A stretch of 64,000 bases of DNA. Origin: Clonostachys chloroleuca. Taxonomy: Eukaryota; Ascomycota; Sordariomycetes; Hypocreales; Bionectriaceae. The translations under genes were made by a program, and so were the position numbers. Positions 45,526-57,976 of the stretch are shown here, piece by piece. The stretch is from NCBI GenBank assembly GCA_037952775.1, contig JBANAY010000004.1:2976001-3040000 (forward strand), in the 5' to 3' direction. A model generated the notes under the pieces. That model ran no database searches and was not told the origin of the DNA. It was given only the letters and a program-made list of their open reading frames with translations. The stretch's first letter is position 1; the number at the start of each line of letters is the position of its first letter.

Positions 45526-48083
45526 TTAGGCAGACATTTGGGTCGCTGCTCGCACTATCTTGTCAATCTTGACGAAGAGCTTTCCGCCTTCAATCTCCTG
45601 GCCCCTTAAGTCGCGGAGTTTGATAAAGCGGTAACCCTGGCCGAGCCGGTCAAGACGAATGCAAGCATACGCCAGCATGGGGGAGCTGACGATTCCCTCG
45701 TCTTCGACTTTCAACCTATAGGAAAGATATTAGCCGATCGAACACTGATAGCCAATGAGAGTTACGATGCATTGTCGCCTCCCATTGACCGAGGTACTTG
45801 CTTTCAGGCCAGGGGAGGGGTCTGGAGAATAATATGTATGAGTTTATACAGTAAGTGCAGACAGGCCGTGTCGGCATGATATGCACTGTATATGCTATGC
45901 CAGAGTCACTTGAATCAAGCAAGTAGTGATTTCAGGAAGGAAAGAAGAGCTAGGGTTAGCTTACCGGAGAAATGTGAGTTGCTGCAGGATATCCTTGGTC
46001 CTGGGAAAGCACAGCTTGTGACCCTTCGGTCCAAAGGTTGGGTAGTCAGACTTTGCAGAAATTGTTTTCTGCTTGTAGCTGCCTTCGTCCTTGGACCTCA
46101 CAGCCTTTGGGATGACCAACTCTGCTTTAATCAGTGGATTAATATCCCCGGATGCGTGGCTAGATGCGTCATCGTTATCTGAGCTCGATGGGATACGGCT
46201 ACCATTGAAGACGGTGATGGAGAGGTCCATAGTGTTCCTCGGGGTTGCATCTCTTTCCGTGAATGTATCTCGGTCCGTAGGGAAATAGCCAGGTGGCTTC
46301 AAGACCCAGCCGTCCTCATCCGCAAACATGCCCTCGTTGATCATCATACCGTCGTCGAAGTTCTGCCAGTTCATGGCCACCAACTGGACGCCCTTCTGCC
46401 AGAAGAAACTTGGATCTGGGTTTGAGCTGTCGATTCTCCTGCCTGCTGGGAAAGCTCTCATGAAGAATTTCTTGTTGTGCTTGAACATCTGGTCGTGGTG
46501 TTTTTCATCCAGTTCAACGATCCTATTCTCATTAATAGAGAACATGTGACTGGGGGTCCTTGATTCCAGTTTGGTGACGTTCTGAAAACGTTCGCTGCGT
46601 GTGTAGACAGCCAAAGAGCTCAGCGCTTCGCAGATCGGCACTTTGGCATTGCCTTGCTTCATTTCAGGTGTCACTGGTGGCGATGGTCCTGTGATGGGGA
46701 CAGATGCCGTCTTCTTTGGTGGACCAGAGGGCAGTTTCTCATCGTCAGAGTCCGAAGCATCCTCGTCATCAGCAAAGACAGGCGGGAGGTTTATTGTGTT
46801 GTGGGGTGCAATTATTCTTGCTGGGGCCCTCTTGACCTTGACCAGAATCTTGTTCCGCATGTCCGACAGTTTGGGCAGCTGGAAGTTCGGGTCAACCCCC
46901 TCCAGCGGTTTATCTAGAAGCAAATCTAGCCATTCTTCTTTCATGATTTCCACCATCTTTTCCTGACGCTCTGTGTCGGCATGGACTTCAAGGCTTATGA
47001 TGACAGGCAGGTCATTGTCAACGAATGCCGTTTCCCTGATTGCCACGCACACCTCACGGAAGCCGCATGGAGTCGTCAGGGTCCAACCATGGGTGACGAT
47101 GGGCTCCCCCTTGGGGAATCTCGGTCTGGAAGATCGCGAGGATGGGCGTACGACATTAATCACCTCCAGCTTGTCGCTAGATTCTTTGGGCCCTTTCAGC
47201 TCTTTGGACTCCCCGGACCCTTTGGGGTCTTTGGGCTCATTTGTATCAGACAACTCCTTCCCATCCGACTTAAAATTGGTGCTTGAACGAGGCGTAATGT
47301 CAATTGGGGGGCGGCTATTTCTGCTGGTGCTTCGCGAACGACCTGTAGACTCGTCATCTCCCAGCATTGTACGAAGCGTGTCGGCCACAAATGGGAGGGA
47401 GCTCCCTGATATTGCCGATATTGCCGATATACCCCTGGAATGTTCGACTCGGTGAGGTTTTGTCGTCGTTGTTTGTGTCACCGCATCATCATTCCACACA
47501 TCAATCTCAATGCACCGGCATCCGTTTCTGAGAACCTGATGATCAGACACTGTTAGCCCTCAGCTCATTTCCGATCTCCAGTATAGGCACCTACAGTTCT
47601 ATACGCCTCCGGCGAGCTTCTCGAGGCGAGCTGGTTTCCAAGAAGATAAGTGTTGTGACTGCTGTTGATGAAGTAATGGGACAGAGGTTTCGAGAGATCT
47701 TTTTTGGTTGGCAGGGGTCTAGCCGCATTGCTGAAAAACATGTTCCAAGTATAGAGGAAGTCGCCCAGGGAGTAGCTGTCGCGGTCGAGCAAGGCTTTGG
47801 GCTCGCCTTGGACGTCCCGTAGGAACGCCAAGAACTTTTCTTTGGAGAGCAGCTCGTCTGTGCCCTTGAGGATCTCGTATAGGCGCTTTATATGCTTGTG
47901 AACTTCATCGCTCAAGTCGATCATATCTGGGGTGGGAACGGTCGTAGAGAGACAGGTCGAGGTTTCGTGGGGGAGACGTGGCTTGCGCCATCCTTTGATA
48001 GCGGGCAGGAACATTGTACTGATGAAGATCAACTCTTTCATTACTCCATTGCTTTCGGGGTTCCGGTTCTCGGTCAACGACAT
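45526..48083 (-). CDS. Phosphoinositide-specific phospholipase C
   Basis: Minus-strand exons 48083-47595, 47535-45965 and 45715-45526 (introns 59 and 249 nt) give 749 residues. An EF-hand-like region (about 55-115, [19 protein letters not shown]) precedes the X box: [17 protein letters not shown] with catalytic His143, [12 protein letters not shown] with calcium ligands, and the second histidine in [17 protein letters not shown]. The Y box includes [11 protein letters not shown] and the signature [23 protein letters not shown]2 domain ([14 protein letters not shown] onward, ending [20 protein letters not shown]) closes the protein. The enzyme cuts PIP2 to IP3 and diacylglycerol at membranes. 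Between EIDVWN and PIVTHG there is an insert of roughly 110 residues, low-complexity and rich in Ser, Lys and Glu ([23 protein letters not shown]), splitting the X box. Identity is firm. Confidence 0.93.
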
Positions 48084-50340
48084 GGTTGGAGTCCGATCGG
48101 CTCGTCTTCGCTATTACCAGACAAAGTCAGGTTCTGCCTTGCGCTACCACAGAAGAATTGGATAAGGAGGACTTACAAACCGGCCGAGATTCATCTTGGG
48201 AGAATGTGAAGCGTCGCCCTCCCTAGTAAGCAAAAACACATGCGCTCGCGAAAGAGGGTCGATTCCAATTGCTGGTCAAGGGACGGAGGATGCAGCTTGG
48301 CACCGAGGGCTGGAAGAGTCAGCCACGCCAAACAGGAACCGACAGCATATGCAGAGGTGCTGATGATGATTGACGGGGGAGGAGGGGGAGTAATAACTAG
48401 CAAAGCGGTGCGCCCTGCTGCTATGTATGCTCCAAGTTCGAGGACTCGGGCAGCGCAGCACGATTGTGATTCGCACGGCCTGAGAGGCGGAGGGACGGGG
48501 GCGGGTTGATGTTTGCTGGGCCCGAGAATGGGGGACACCCTTCCATCGGCCTGCAGCTCAGCTGCAGGTTGCAGATTACCCACTGGTAAGGCTGGGATTG
48601 GACGGGATTGGACTGGACCTGCAGGGTGCAATGTGCCACAGGGATTAGGCAGGGTGGCTGTTTGTTTGCACCTACTGCGACCTGAGAGACAGGATATCGC
48701 CTTGCACCAGGGAGACAATCAAGACGACGCTTCGCCCGTGGTCAACGAGCTCTCTCAACACGGGCGGCGCGCTGTGGAGAAGGAATCATTAGCTTCGGCA
48801 ACGGCCCTCCCCAGCTCACGGCCTCGTTAGCTGCTCGCCTCCCGACTTAATTAAATGGAGCTGGCTTTGTTTGACACGGCGAGGCCCTTGCGCAAGCAGT
48901 AAGAAAGCGGACCGGCGCTCGATCAGGGCCAGCATGAAGGATCGGAACTGAGGAGGCTGAGGCGGTGATGGAATGGCTTAGACGCGGGATGGTCCAGGTA
49001 GTGCCCAATTGACCTGTAGCTGTAGCCAGGGGACTGATTATCACCGCAGAATCCACCCCTTCGTCTGGGTGAGATCAGGTACCTTTAAACTTATTCCACG
49101 TACGAGTTAGGTAGCAGAGCAGTGCAGATGTTTTCCTGAGGTGAGGCGCTGGACAAAGACGGCTGGGTATGTACAGCGCATCGAGCGGGCTGTGCTGCCC
49201 ATATCCACTCCGCTACAGCACTCCCACAGCGGCCTCCATGAGCCCAGGGGGCGCGTCGCCAGTGGGTGAAGGGCAAAGGATTGCATGGTCTTACTCCATA
49301 CAGACCGTCCAGAGGTGACATCGGCTGGCTTTTTCTGGGCCAAAAGGCGGTCCTGGCTGCATTGTGCTGACCTACCTGCCGTGTATCCTGACAAACATGC
49401 GGGCATCATTCCACTGGCGCTGCGCAGCCAAAGGCGCAGCTCCAGCCGAGGACAGGTCATGGCCCATATGGGACAAAGCTGAAAACGCTGTGACGTCGGC
49501 CTTTGTTCATGCTCATGCAGCACAGGTTGAATAAGACGTGGCCAGGTGATTGGCTTCTCCCGCTGTTTTTAACCATTCCTGCCTGTCTGTCCTTCGCCCG
49601 GGACACCAGCACAAGTCCTACGTTTCCTTTCTGGGTATGCAATGGTAATCCCACACCTTGCCCAATTCCCAAGGAGTCTGAACGTACGATGATGAGACGC
49701 TTGCACCGGCAGTGAGAGGGTGATGGAATCGTCATGCATACACAACACATCAAACAGAACCTCACTAGAGGCAGGATATTGCCCCCGAGCCAATGCCTTT
49801 GGTGTCAGGGCTCATACATTTGTGGTCGAGGTTCTCATGTCCAAGAGCTGAAGAGGAGGCGCAGCCTAGACCACCACCCTCTCCAGAATTCAATCAATGC
49901 TCACAGACTTGTATTGGATTGGCGCCCGTCCATTAAGCCAGGCGTTGTGGGCCTAGGCTAGGGACGGCTAGCTGCGCACGACACGAACGGCGGGTTCGTT
50001 ATCATTTTAAGTATAGAGTGAGGCGGGCAAATCATCGTCTTTGACATCATCCGGTCATGGGGCAGGCTGTCACAATTGCAGCCCGCCCTCAAACGCTGGT
50101 TGCTACAGATTTGAGCATCTGCCGTCCAGACTCTTCGCACTTGACACTAGACCTTCTCCCATGGGATGAGCTGTCATTCTTGTTTGGACTTTATGCCGAA
50201 ATTCCCGCTCTCCTAGAAGACTTATCTACATCATATATGTATTCGCTTACCCCCAGGCTCGGAAAGAGGACACTAGAGAGGGCAAAATACATATTAGACA
50301 TTCCAGCAGCAGCAGCAGCAGCAACATCTCACCACTAACA
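48084..50340. other. 2.3-kb stretch without recognised genes
   Basis: Upstream of PLC and of the mini-cupin, which are divergent. Frames here are short and motif-free. A CAG run lies just before the cupin start (50304-50321). Confidence 0.45.
50304..50321. repeat. (CAG)6 repeat in cupin 5' leader
   Basis: Six perfect CAG copies followed by CAA, ending 19 bases before the cupin ATG. Confidence 0.85.
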
Positions 50341-50719
50341 ATGGGAACTCAAGAAGAGAATCAGGTGCGTGCCTGGGGATTCCACCACGTATTTACGTGG
50401 TCTGACGGCCCGTAAGTTCACTGCCTACCAAGAGCATGCCAGAGTGAGGCCCATGGGCAGCGGGCCGGGCGGTTGGAGACACGGGCGCTTATTTAATTCT
50501 TGTGCTCGACGCAGGGGCTTCCACTATGCACCACATTCCCACGCGAGCTTGACCACTCATCTCATCGTCGCCGGCGAGCTGACTCTTTGGTATCCGAACG
50601 AAACCAGCCAGCAGAGGGTAACATATGGGCCCGGGTCGCGCGTTGACGTCGAGGCTGGGCGGGTGCACGAGGTTTGGGTCGGGGATGAGGGCTGCACGTA
50701 TGTAATTGGCGAGTGCTAG
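50341..50719 (+). CDS. Single-domain mini-cupin
   Basis: Exons 50341-50411 and 50515-50719 (103-nt intron) give 91 residues. Exon 1 encodes MGTQEENQVRAWGFHHVFTW and SDGP; exon 2 continues GFHYAPHSHASLTTHLIVAG. The cupin metal motif is readable: HSH in PHSHASLTTH and the glutamate of AGELTLW, then the second motif GPGSRVDVEAGRVHEVWVG with its histidine. Small cupins of this size are common in fungi; most bind a metal and many have no known role, so I give none. The start is supported by a clean upstream context (CTAACAATGG) and the phase-matched splice. No signal peptide. It lies isolated between long spacers. Confidence 0.85.
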
Positions 50720-52167
50720 GAGGCGGGTTCAGCCGCGGTTTGATGTGATCTCTTGGTCCATGTCACGACTGGCTCAGAGGCGTCGGAAGCAATACTATGT
50801 AAAGTTATAATGTTCCATGGCATAGTCCTCTCGGGAGGCCGCCGCGGAAGGAATAGAACGCATTGGATGTATTTAGACCTCAATATAGGCAGGGATGTGC
50901 CTATCTGCCTATCTGCTCCTTGGCCGCTTGATTGCTAGCTGGGATAAGGTTGGAGAGTAAGCAAATTTACTTTGGGCTACCGAATCCTGATACCTACCGC
51001 ACGCAATGTGGAAGTCAAAACCCAATAATTTCCCGGGGGAAACCTAAAGTGATGAAGGCTCGTAAAACCCAACGACGATCCCAACAGACAAACAGCAAAT
51101 CATGTAGATATATGGTGCAGCAAGCGGCCATCGCAATCACAGCCTGTGCCTACAGCCGGCGCACGAGTCAGACTGGCATGATCTCTGACGTACCGATGAC
51201 AGCTACATTACCCACGGCAATTCAGAAGGACTCATTCTGAAACAAGCTTTTGCGTCCGGGTGCATAATTTATCATTAGCCCAATGCAGATGGGGAGATGG
51301 AAATCTTGGACTTGAGAGTGGAATAACCTGATTTTTCAGTAATCACTAGCGATAATTCATACCACGGGCCGATCTAAGCAAAGTTAGGTACCCACAGATA
51401 TGGGATTTCTGACCTCCTCGAGGCAATTCCGCATCTCTTCCCTGATGGCGCCCGGATCTGGCAGGCACAGCACAGATGGGCAGGGGTGCAGAAGGCCTCC
51501 GCGGGTTTCAAGTGAGGGGCGTTATCTGACTGGATGTGCGCATCGGAGAGGCAGCTGCTCATACGTAAAGAGGATACTCAAAGGGCCGAGGTGAAACTGG
51601 GTGATGGGAAACTGGATGATGGGAAAATTCCAGGGCGGGACAGGTGGTCCGGAAGACGGTGCAGATCGGAAACAGGCTTTTTGAGCAGTAGCGCCAAGTT
51701 GAACGAATGCGGCGGGGAATCGATCACGATTTCGCATCGCATGCAGCCGTCTCCCGCCACGTACCTTCAGCGGCACCTCCTGTAATTGGCCATTCACAAC
51801 AAGCTTTCAACCTCTTCGATTACGCGGATCAAACATACAGGGAAGAGCCCCCTAATGGCACGAGCTCCATATCTGTATCTCATCTCGTATGAGTTCCGTA
51901 TGTACTTATTTACATAGCACACCCACTCCATCGCTGGTGGTTCCAGCCCGTCCTCCGTATGAATGCCATTTGTCTTTCCACTTTCTCTCCCCTCTGCCTG
52001 TTCCGTCGAAGCCTGGAAAGATCGGGGTCCAGGGGGGCGGCATGGCTTAGACGATAAACATCCCTTACAGCAGGATTGTATCGTGGATGGTTGGTCTGAC
52101 TGAAGCTTCCGAGAAAAACGATTGAGTTGATTTCCCCCGGTTGACGTCGTTTCCAATTGGGCTCTCG
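50720..52167. other. 1.4-kb spacer
   Basis: 3' flank of the mini-cupin and 5' flank of the following large gene. Short frames only; nothing recognised. Confidence 0.45.
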
Positions 52168-55100
52168 ATGGGCAACCATCCGTCGTCTGAGAAGTCCGGA
52201 AGGATTCCTCAGAAGCTCCCCAAGTCCCAGGCTGCTGGGACGGACGCAAAACCAAATGGCGCGAACCATGTCTCCAACTCTTATCTGGCCGACCCACCAA
52301 GAAATCCGGATCTGAGGTCGTCTAAACAGGCCAAGCCGAGACTCAAGGATCAGCCAAAGCCCCAGGGAGGGCGAGATGACGCACTGGTGGACAATGTCCG
52401 CAGACGAAGCGGCATTGACCAACTCCCGGCGCTTCCTCGCCCTCAAGATGGTGCTGTCAACCAGCAGAAGATTGCCGGCTTCGGGAATAACGACACGACA
52501 GATGGGTCGATGTCCAATACGAGTAGTATTCCCACAGTTATTCGTGGGCAACATCGGCCGCCGCGGAACCGATCAGACCAGTCAGTGCTTTCCAAGTTCA
52601 ATCCATCCCGTCATTCGTATCCTTCCTTGTTACCATGTCCACTAGTATGCTAACTTTAGTCCACGACGTTTCAGATGTAGATCGGCGCAAATTGAGACGG
52701 CCTGTGATTCTGTACCTGAGCTTAGGCATTTAAGAAATAAATCTGCAGAACTTTCTCGCAGAGCCTACGATCGGGACACTTATGAGAAGCTGGCCGGAGG
52801 ACACCATCCACAGGGCACATCGAGTACGCCAATTAGTCGCACGCAATCCGACGCTTCACTCTACATCCCGATCCGGCGGAGGTCCACCACCGAGACACCA
52901 GGTGTTGCAACCCGCCTAGAGTCTCCGGTCAAGGCTACTCCAACGAAAAAGAAGGACCCCCGAAGCAGCCTGCCACCGGCCTTTTCGTCTTTCAATTTCG
53001 AAGAATATGCGAACCAAATGAAGCGAAGACTGTCGACCCCATCGCCATTCACGGGACCGGAGAATCCAATTCTAGTAGAGACACCCTCTGAGAACGATTA
53101 CAAGCAGCTTGGCGTGATGAAGTTCGGCTCATTGAGGATCATAAATGGCGGGCCAGTCTCGACTCCAGCCGGAGCCGTGAGCAATTCAAGTACCTCAGAC
53201 GATGAACATGGTGGTTACTTTGATCAACAGCACAGAGGACCTCGTCCGGGAGCTATGAACACTGAGATGGAAACGCCAAAGGACGTCACAAGAGAGGTGC
53301 CCAAAGATTCAGATTCATGGCCAATGGCACGAGGAACAACTCACACAGATGAGAAATCAGCTAGTTCCTCCAACAACTTAGGATTACATACCAATATGGC
53401 GACGAAGAGTTGCCAAACCACAACAGGGTCGAGAGTGGACCGATCGGACAGTGGCGTAAGCTTAAAACACTCACCCATAAGGCCCGATGCACAACATTCA
53501 GATAGCGGGTACAGCTCCAGCCTCTCCCTCCGATCTATTTTTGGTTCAAAGAAAAAGCGGGAGATGGAGCAGAGAGCGGCCGAGAAGGAGAAGATTGAGC
53601 AGACACGTACCCGGCGCGAAGAGCCACAATCCGCTCCTTCTACTCAACAGGCTGCGCATGGGGTGCGATCGAACCAAACTCCTTCCGAAAAGCCAGCACT
53701 AGGGACCGAACAGGCGCACCACGGAAGTGTGGAAGGGCACAATTCTGATGCTAATCCACATACAATTACTGCTGCTGCCGTCTTTTCTTCGAAATTCTCG
53801 GCCTCAAGATCACGCTCAAGTTCTACCCGTTCTAGGGAGGCACACACACGAACAAGCATCGAAGAGCCGGTTCCTAGGCGTTCGCAAGAGCTCTCGCGTT
53901 CGACTTCAAGAGGAAGGCTTAGGGCTGACTCTGGAAATGCTGTCCCGCAAGGACATGGGACGAGCCATAGGGGGTCCCAGCCAAACCAGGCCCATCCTGT
54001 TCCCACGACCGCACCCGCAAAGTCTCCAGCAAGGACTCGGTCTGATTCCTCGCGCTCTGGAGAGCACGGTACTTCTAAAAGATAGATGAAGGACCCGGGC
54101 TTTCAAAACCAACCAAACTCGAGCGACTGTTCGGTAGCAGGCGGCGAAGCTTGCCTGATGTGCACTCTACACAACTTCTGAAGAGCCCCCTCCTCCCATG
54201 CCCACCGATGCGCAGGAGAAGCTTCGAGAGCACGCATCAAATGTTTCAAGAAAGAGTCTGGACCAGAAGCGTACCGCAGAGCCCGGGCAGAAGCAGTCGG
54301 GAGCGTCAAAACCCTCGCATCTTTCTCGTGCAGCTTCAATGCTTGTTTCCAAATCCAAGTCCAGGTCGCCTGAAAAACAGCGGCTCTCAAAACAATTCAA
54401 CGAAGACGAGGGGATAGATTCTGAATCTCTCATAGGGTTTGAGGCTCAAGTTGCAAGTCTTGCAAGTATTCGTAAGAGCGCTGGGAACAGCGCGTTTGAT
54501 CAAGCTTTTGTTTCTATGTCGATTGAGTACGAAGGCTACGCCAGGCTTGAGAGAAACGGACCCTCTAATAATAATGTACCTGTTCCAAAACATCCAAAGC
54601 AGCAGCCACGCCTCAGAACTAGAAGGTCTGCCCCCGAGTTTCTCGAAACTGTTAGGGAGTCTGGAAACTTCAATGATCTGGACAGTTCCCTGGAAAGTCT
54701 GCAACGGGCGCCACCACCTGTGAGCCTTAATACCAGAGGCAGCAAGAAAAAGAGGCGATCGAAACACCATACCAGCGGCCGTTCCCAGACTCTCGCTGGA
54801 GAATCTGAGCCAGTGCCACCACTACCCCCAGCTCCGTCGAAGCGCCAAGCGGGCGATAAGTTTGACCCCCATCGCCAATATCTAAGCCACTCCTTACGTA
54901 CTATCCCTATTGCATCTGCGGAGCACCACAGACGCGAAGAAAGTCCCAAAGATGCCCGAGAAAGGTCTGGAAAGCACAAGTCGATGCCACCTCACGGCTT
55001 CAGCCGTTCTGGTCGATCGCGACCTTACTTCCCCAACCCCGGCATTGATGGACCATCTCATATTTCAGGACAGTGCGCATCTGACTCGAGCTTGAGCGAG

Positions 55101-55208
55101 AGTTCTCCGGGTCAACCGGGGGACAGTAGGCCAGATGCTCCTCCTTACCGAGTTCTGCATAGCTATAACTCACCATCATATCGAGGTGTTCCAATCTGGA
55201 GTTCTTAG
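52168..55208 (+). CDS. Large serine-rich disordered protein with N-myristoylation-type start (two one-base breaks)
   Basis: Exon 1 52168-52616 and exon 2 52660-55208, joined over a 43-nt intron with a GCTAAC branch site. It starts MGNHPSSEKSG: Gly2, Asn3 and Ser6 fit the N-myristoyltransferase consensus. The frame breaks twice, at the A-run 54077-54080 and the C-run 54186-54190; one added base at each gives one open frame of 999 residues (TSKKIDEGPGLSKPTKLERL, then LLKSPPPPMPTDAQEKLREH). No enzymatic domain is seen. Composition is Ser/Pro/Arg/Gln-rich with RS-like stretches (SRSRSSSTRSRE), a basic KKKRRSKHH and short conserved-looking blocks such as AFSSFNFEEYANQMKRRLS, VMKFGSLRIINGGPV and LFGSRRRSLPDVHS. 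I do not recognise the family. A membrane-tethered scaffold or signalling substrate is an inference from the start and the disorder. Confidence 0.75.
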
Positions 55209-57052
55209 CGCAGATCACAATTGGAACCACCACGATTCTTAATAACGGGAGGTACACCTTATTTATTACAAGGATACATGAAAATATTCACTCATTGCAC
55301 ACATATCTTTCATTTCACACAAATACCCTTCTCTTAAATACGACCTCTATCATTGAGGTATTCTTCGCGGAATTGCTTGATGAGAAACACGATTTTCTTT
55401 TTTTGTTTGGTTGCACGTACGTAACGCACTAAGCGTGCGAGGTACTGGATTTGCATTCTGAGTACGGGTACTTAGATCGGTAAAACGACGCAAAAATTCT
55501 CGTCCGTACATAGGAGTCAAGAGACACATTTTCTATTTTCGAACAGCATCTTTTCTGCATGATTACTCAATCTGGCAGTCTGGGCGCGGAACACACATTC
55601 CAAGCGAACCCCGAGACTGGCACAGCCACACCCGTGTCCACGTAAGAGGCTATTGGGTCGACAATCCGACCCTCCTTCGTTCCTCTCTCTTTCCCCTTCT
55701 CTTCTCCACGGCTCATGCTTGCTGCTCCGAAACATATACCGGTTGAGTCCACTGGTGAAGAGGAGTCGCGGGGAAATGAAGGCATACGCTGTCAATGCGG
55801 GATTGGCGGAATCGAACTGGTCCTGCTGGCGGTGATGATCTCAAACGTGTGACTGCATGTACATATCTACGTACCAGGTGGACATTGGATCGTCCTCCAG
55901 TACCTGGTCTAGTGGGGCTCTCCTTGGTAATATTGCATTGAAATTTTGGGAGGAGGTCAGACACTGAGACCTGTTGATGACGGGTGGGGTTCACTTTACG
56001 CCGGGACCCAAGAGAGGGGATCTGTTGCAGGTTAGTCTCGACGCCAAGTGCCTGCGTATACGTAGGTACCGTAGGCACGCAAGTCCCTTTGTCCGGAGTC
56101 GCCTATTGTCTCTTTGTTGTCGGCATTGCTCCTTTCTGTCTGGAAAATCGTGAGTTTGCGGGCGGGGATGGGAAGCTGGCCCTCGAAGCGCGCACGAGTG
56201 CCCAAGCGCAGTAGCTTGTTTTATGATGTATTGCATACGCCATCGTTCTTGTTCCTGGACCAAAGCAGGATATGCAGGGGTGCCGCTTCTGGCGAGAGCA
56301 ATAGTCAGAAGCGATTGTAAACGTGGCTGTGACACTATTCGCTTTAAATCAGCTGTCCCCGAGCCAATGGACGCGAGCCTGGGCCGCCTGGCAGCCCAAC
56401 GGTGGGGGGTGTGTGCGTGTGACGTTCCAGGCTACCTTACCCAGGATGACGCCTGGGCTAGGGTCCAGGTCGCCGCGGAAAGCGACTGCCCATAGCGCTT
56501 CGGCTGCCTGTAAATGCTGTGATCGGCTGCTGTAATGCTCTCTGTAGGTGGTACCGTGGTGGCAGTGTCCCCCATCCTGGTCTCGGGGGTGGCGGAAGGC
56601 GGCTGGCTCCTGTTGGCTGTCAGGAGGGCCTTTAGTGGGCCTTGGCGGACCTGAATACGAAGTCTGCCAACTCTTCACCCCATCCCATTCCATCTAGTGC
56701 CATCTTCCGGCCGTACCACTATTGTTTGAAAAGTCGCCCCCTACGGCCACCACACACCTTCATTACTCCTCTTTCCCCATCTCTCTCGTCCAACGATCTT
56801 TCATTATCTCCTTCGTTTTATTCCATTCTTCCTATTTCTTCATCTTTCGATTGGGGAACAGTGACTCTCGTTAGCTGTACCTCGTGTGTACGCGTCAAAT
56901 TCAAACTAATCTTACCACTTTAAATTACCAGGGGAACTTCAGCCCTGTGAGCAGGTTGTTAAGAGCAACGCTTGGATAAACGAGAAGACCAACTTCCTTC
57001 CTCCAGAACCAACCACAACCAGCCGCCCGCCCTTTGAGGCGTCCTAGACAAA
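55209..57052. other. 1.8-kb spacer, promoter of the Mid2-like gene
   Basis: The right part (56680-57050) is strongly pyrimidine-rich (repeated TTCATT, CTCTTTCC, CCATCT) and then CA-rich up to the ATG, as in many fungal leaders. Frames are short and without motif. Confidence 0.5.
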
Positions 57053-57976
57053 ATGTTTCCTACCCGATTCTTTCAGATCCTCTTCCTCGTGGTCGCCATT
57101 GGCCTGGCCACCGAGGCCTCGTTTATCCGAGAAGGTGGAGAGGTGATTCGCGAGCTGATGGCACGCCAGAGTGGCAGCGATAACAACAGTGCTGCTGCAA
57201 GCGAAACCGGTGGCGGCTCGAGTCCATCCACTTCCGCGGCATCCGTCCCTACCAGTGCCGCCCAAACATCTTCTGCAAAGCAGGAGACGACTAGCAAGGA
57301 GAGCACGACCAGCAAGGCCGAAAGCACATCCAGCCAGAACCAAGCTTCATCGACTAGCCTGCCCGCGTCTACAACCTCCAAGAGCGAAGCATCAACGAGC
57401 GTCCAGAGCTCGGCCGCTCAAACGACCAGTGCCGCCCAGACCAGCAATGCCGCTTCGACGAGCAACGCCCAACAAACCACTTCCAGCTCAGAGGAAGCCT
57501 CCAAGGCGACGACGAGTGCTGCTCAGTCTGACAGCAAACAGACCACCTCTGCCAGCCCAGTCACTTCTACTTCGTATCTTACTGTCACCTACACCAACTC
57601 TGATGGTGCACAGGTCGTCAGTACTAGTGCTTCCGTGACGACCACCACCCCTGATCTCAACGACAGCGGTTCTTCTAGCTCATCCGGTTTGAGCGACAAC
57701 AACAAGAAGATTATCGGTGGTGTCGTGGGCGGTGTCGGTGGCGCCATCCTTCTGGGTGCCCTCGCTCTCGTCGCCTGGAGAATCCGTGCTCGCAAGAAGC
57801 TTGCCGAGGAGAACGACGGCCTGATGGAGTACAACGGCGGCTACACTCCTGTTGATAAGGTGGAGCCTAGCTCCGCTGGCCTCCCTCCCTCGCAGTCTGG
57901 ACGCTCCCCCTTCCAGTCCACGCTTGAGAACTATCACCAGCCTTCACAACCCGTCAACGCGTCTTCCAACTTCTGA
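57053..57976 (+). CDS. Mid2-like wall-stress sensor / Ser-Thr-rich single-pass membrane protein
   Basis: Single exon, 307 residues, ATG at 57053. A signal peptide covers about residues 1-22 (FFQILFLVVAIGLATEA). About 190 residues of Ser, Thr, Ala and Gln follow (for example TSSSEEASKATTSAA), which would be heavily O-mannosylated. Then comes one membrane span (IIGGVVGGVGGAILLGALAL, residues about 221-243), a basic stop-transfer RIRARKK, and a 60-residue cytosolic tail with Tyr and Pro (MEYNGGYTPVDKVEPSS). This layout is that of Mid2/Mtl1/Wsc-type sensors that report wall stress to Rho1 and the Pkc1 MAP-kinase path; no WSC cysteine domain is present, so the Mid2 type fits best. The exact orthology cannot be told because such proteins diverge fast. 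Confidence 0.8.
   Translation: MFPTRFFQILFLVVAIGLATEASFIREGGEVIRELMARQSGSDNNSAAASETGGGSSPSTSAASVPTSAAQTSSAKQETTSKESTTSKAESTSSQNQASSTSLPASTTSKSEASTSVQSSAAQTTSAAQTSNAASTSNAQQTTSSSEEASKATTSAAQSDSKQTTSASPVTSTSYLTVTYTNSDGAQVVSTSASVTTTTPDLNDSGSSSSSGLSDNNKKIIGGVVGGVGGAILLGALALVAWRIRARKKLAEENDGLMEYNGGYTPVDKVEPSSAGLPPSQSGRSPFQSTLENYHQPSQPVNASSNF

Noticed and set aside
51910..52554. 214-codon minus-strand frame
   Set aside because: Overlaps the first exon of the myristoyl-type protein, whose splice and frame evidence is stronger; this is its shadow.
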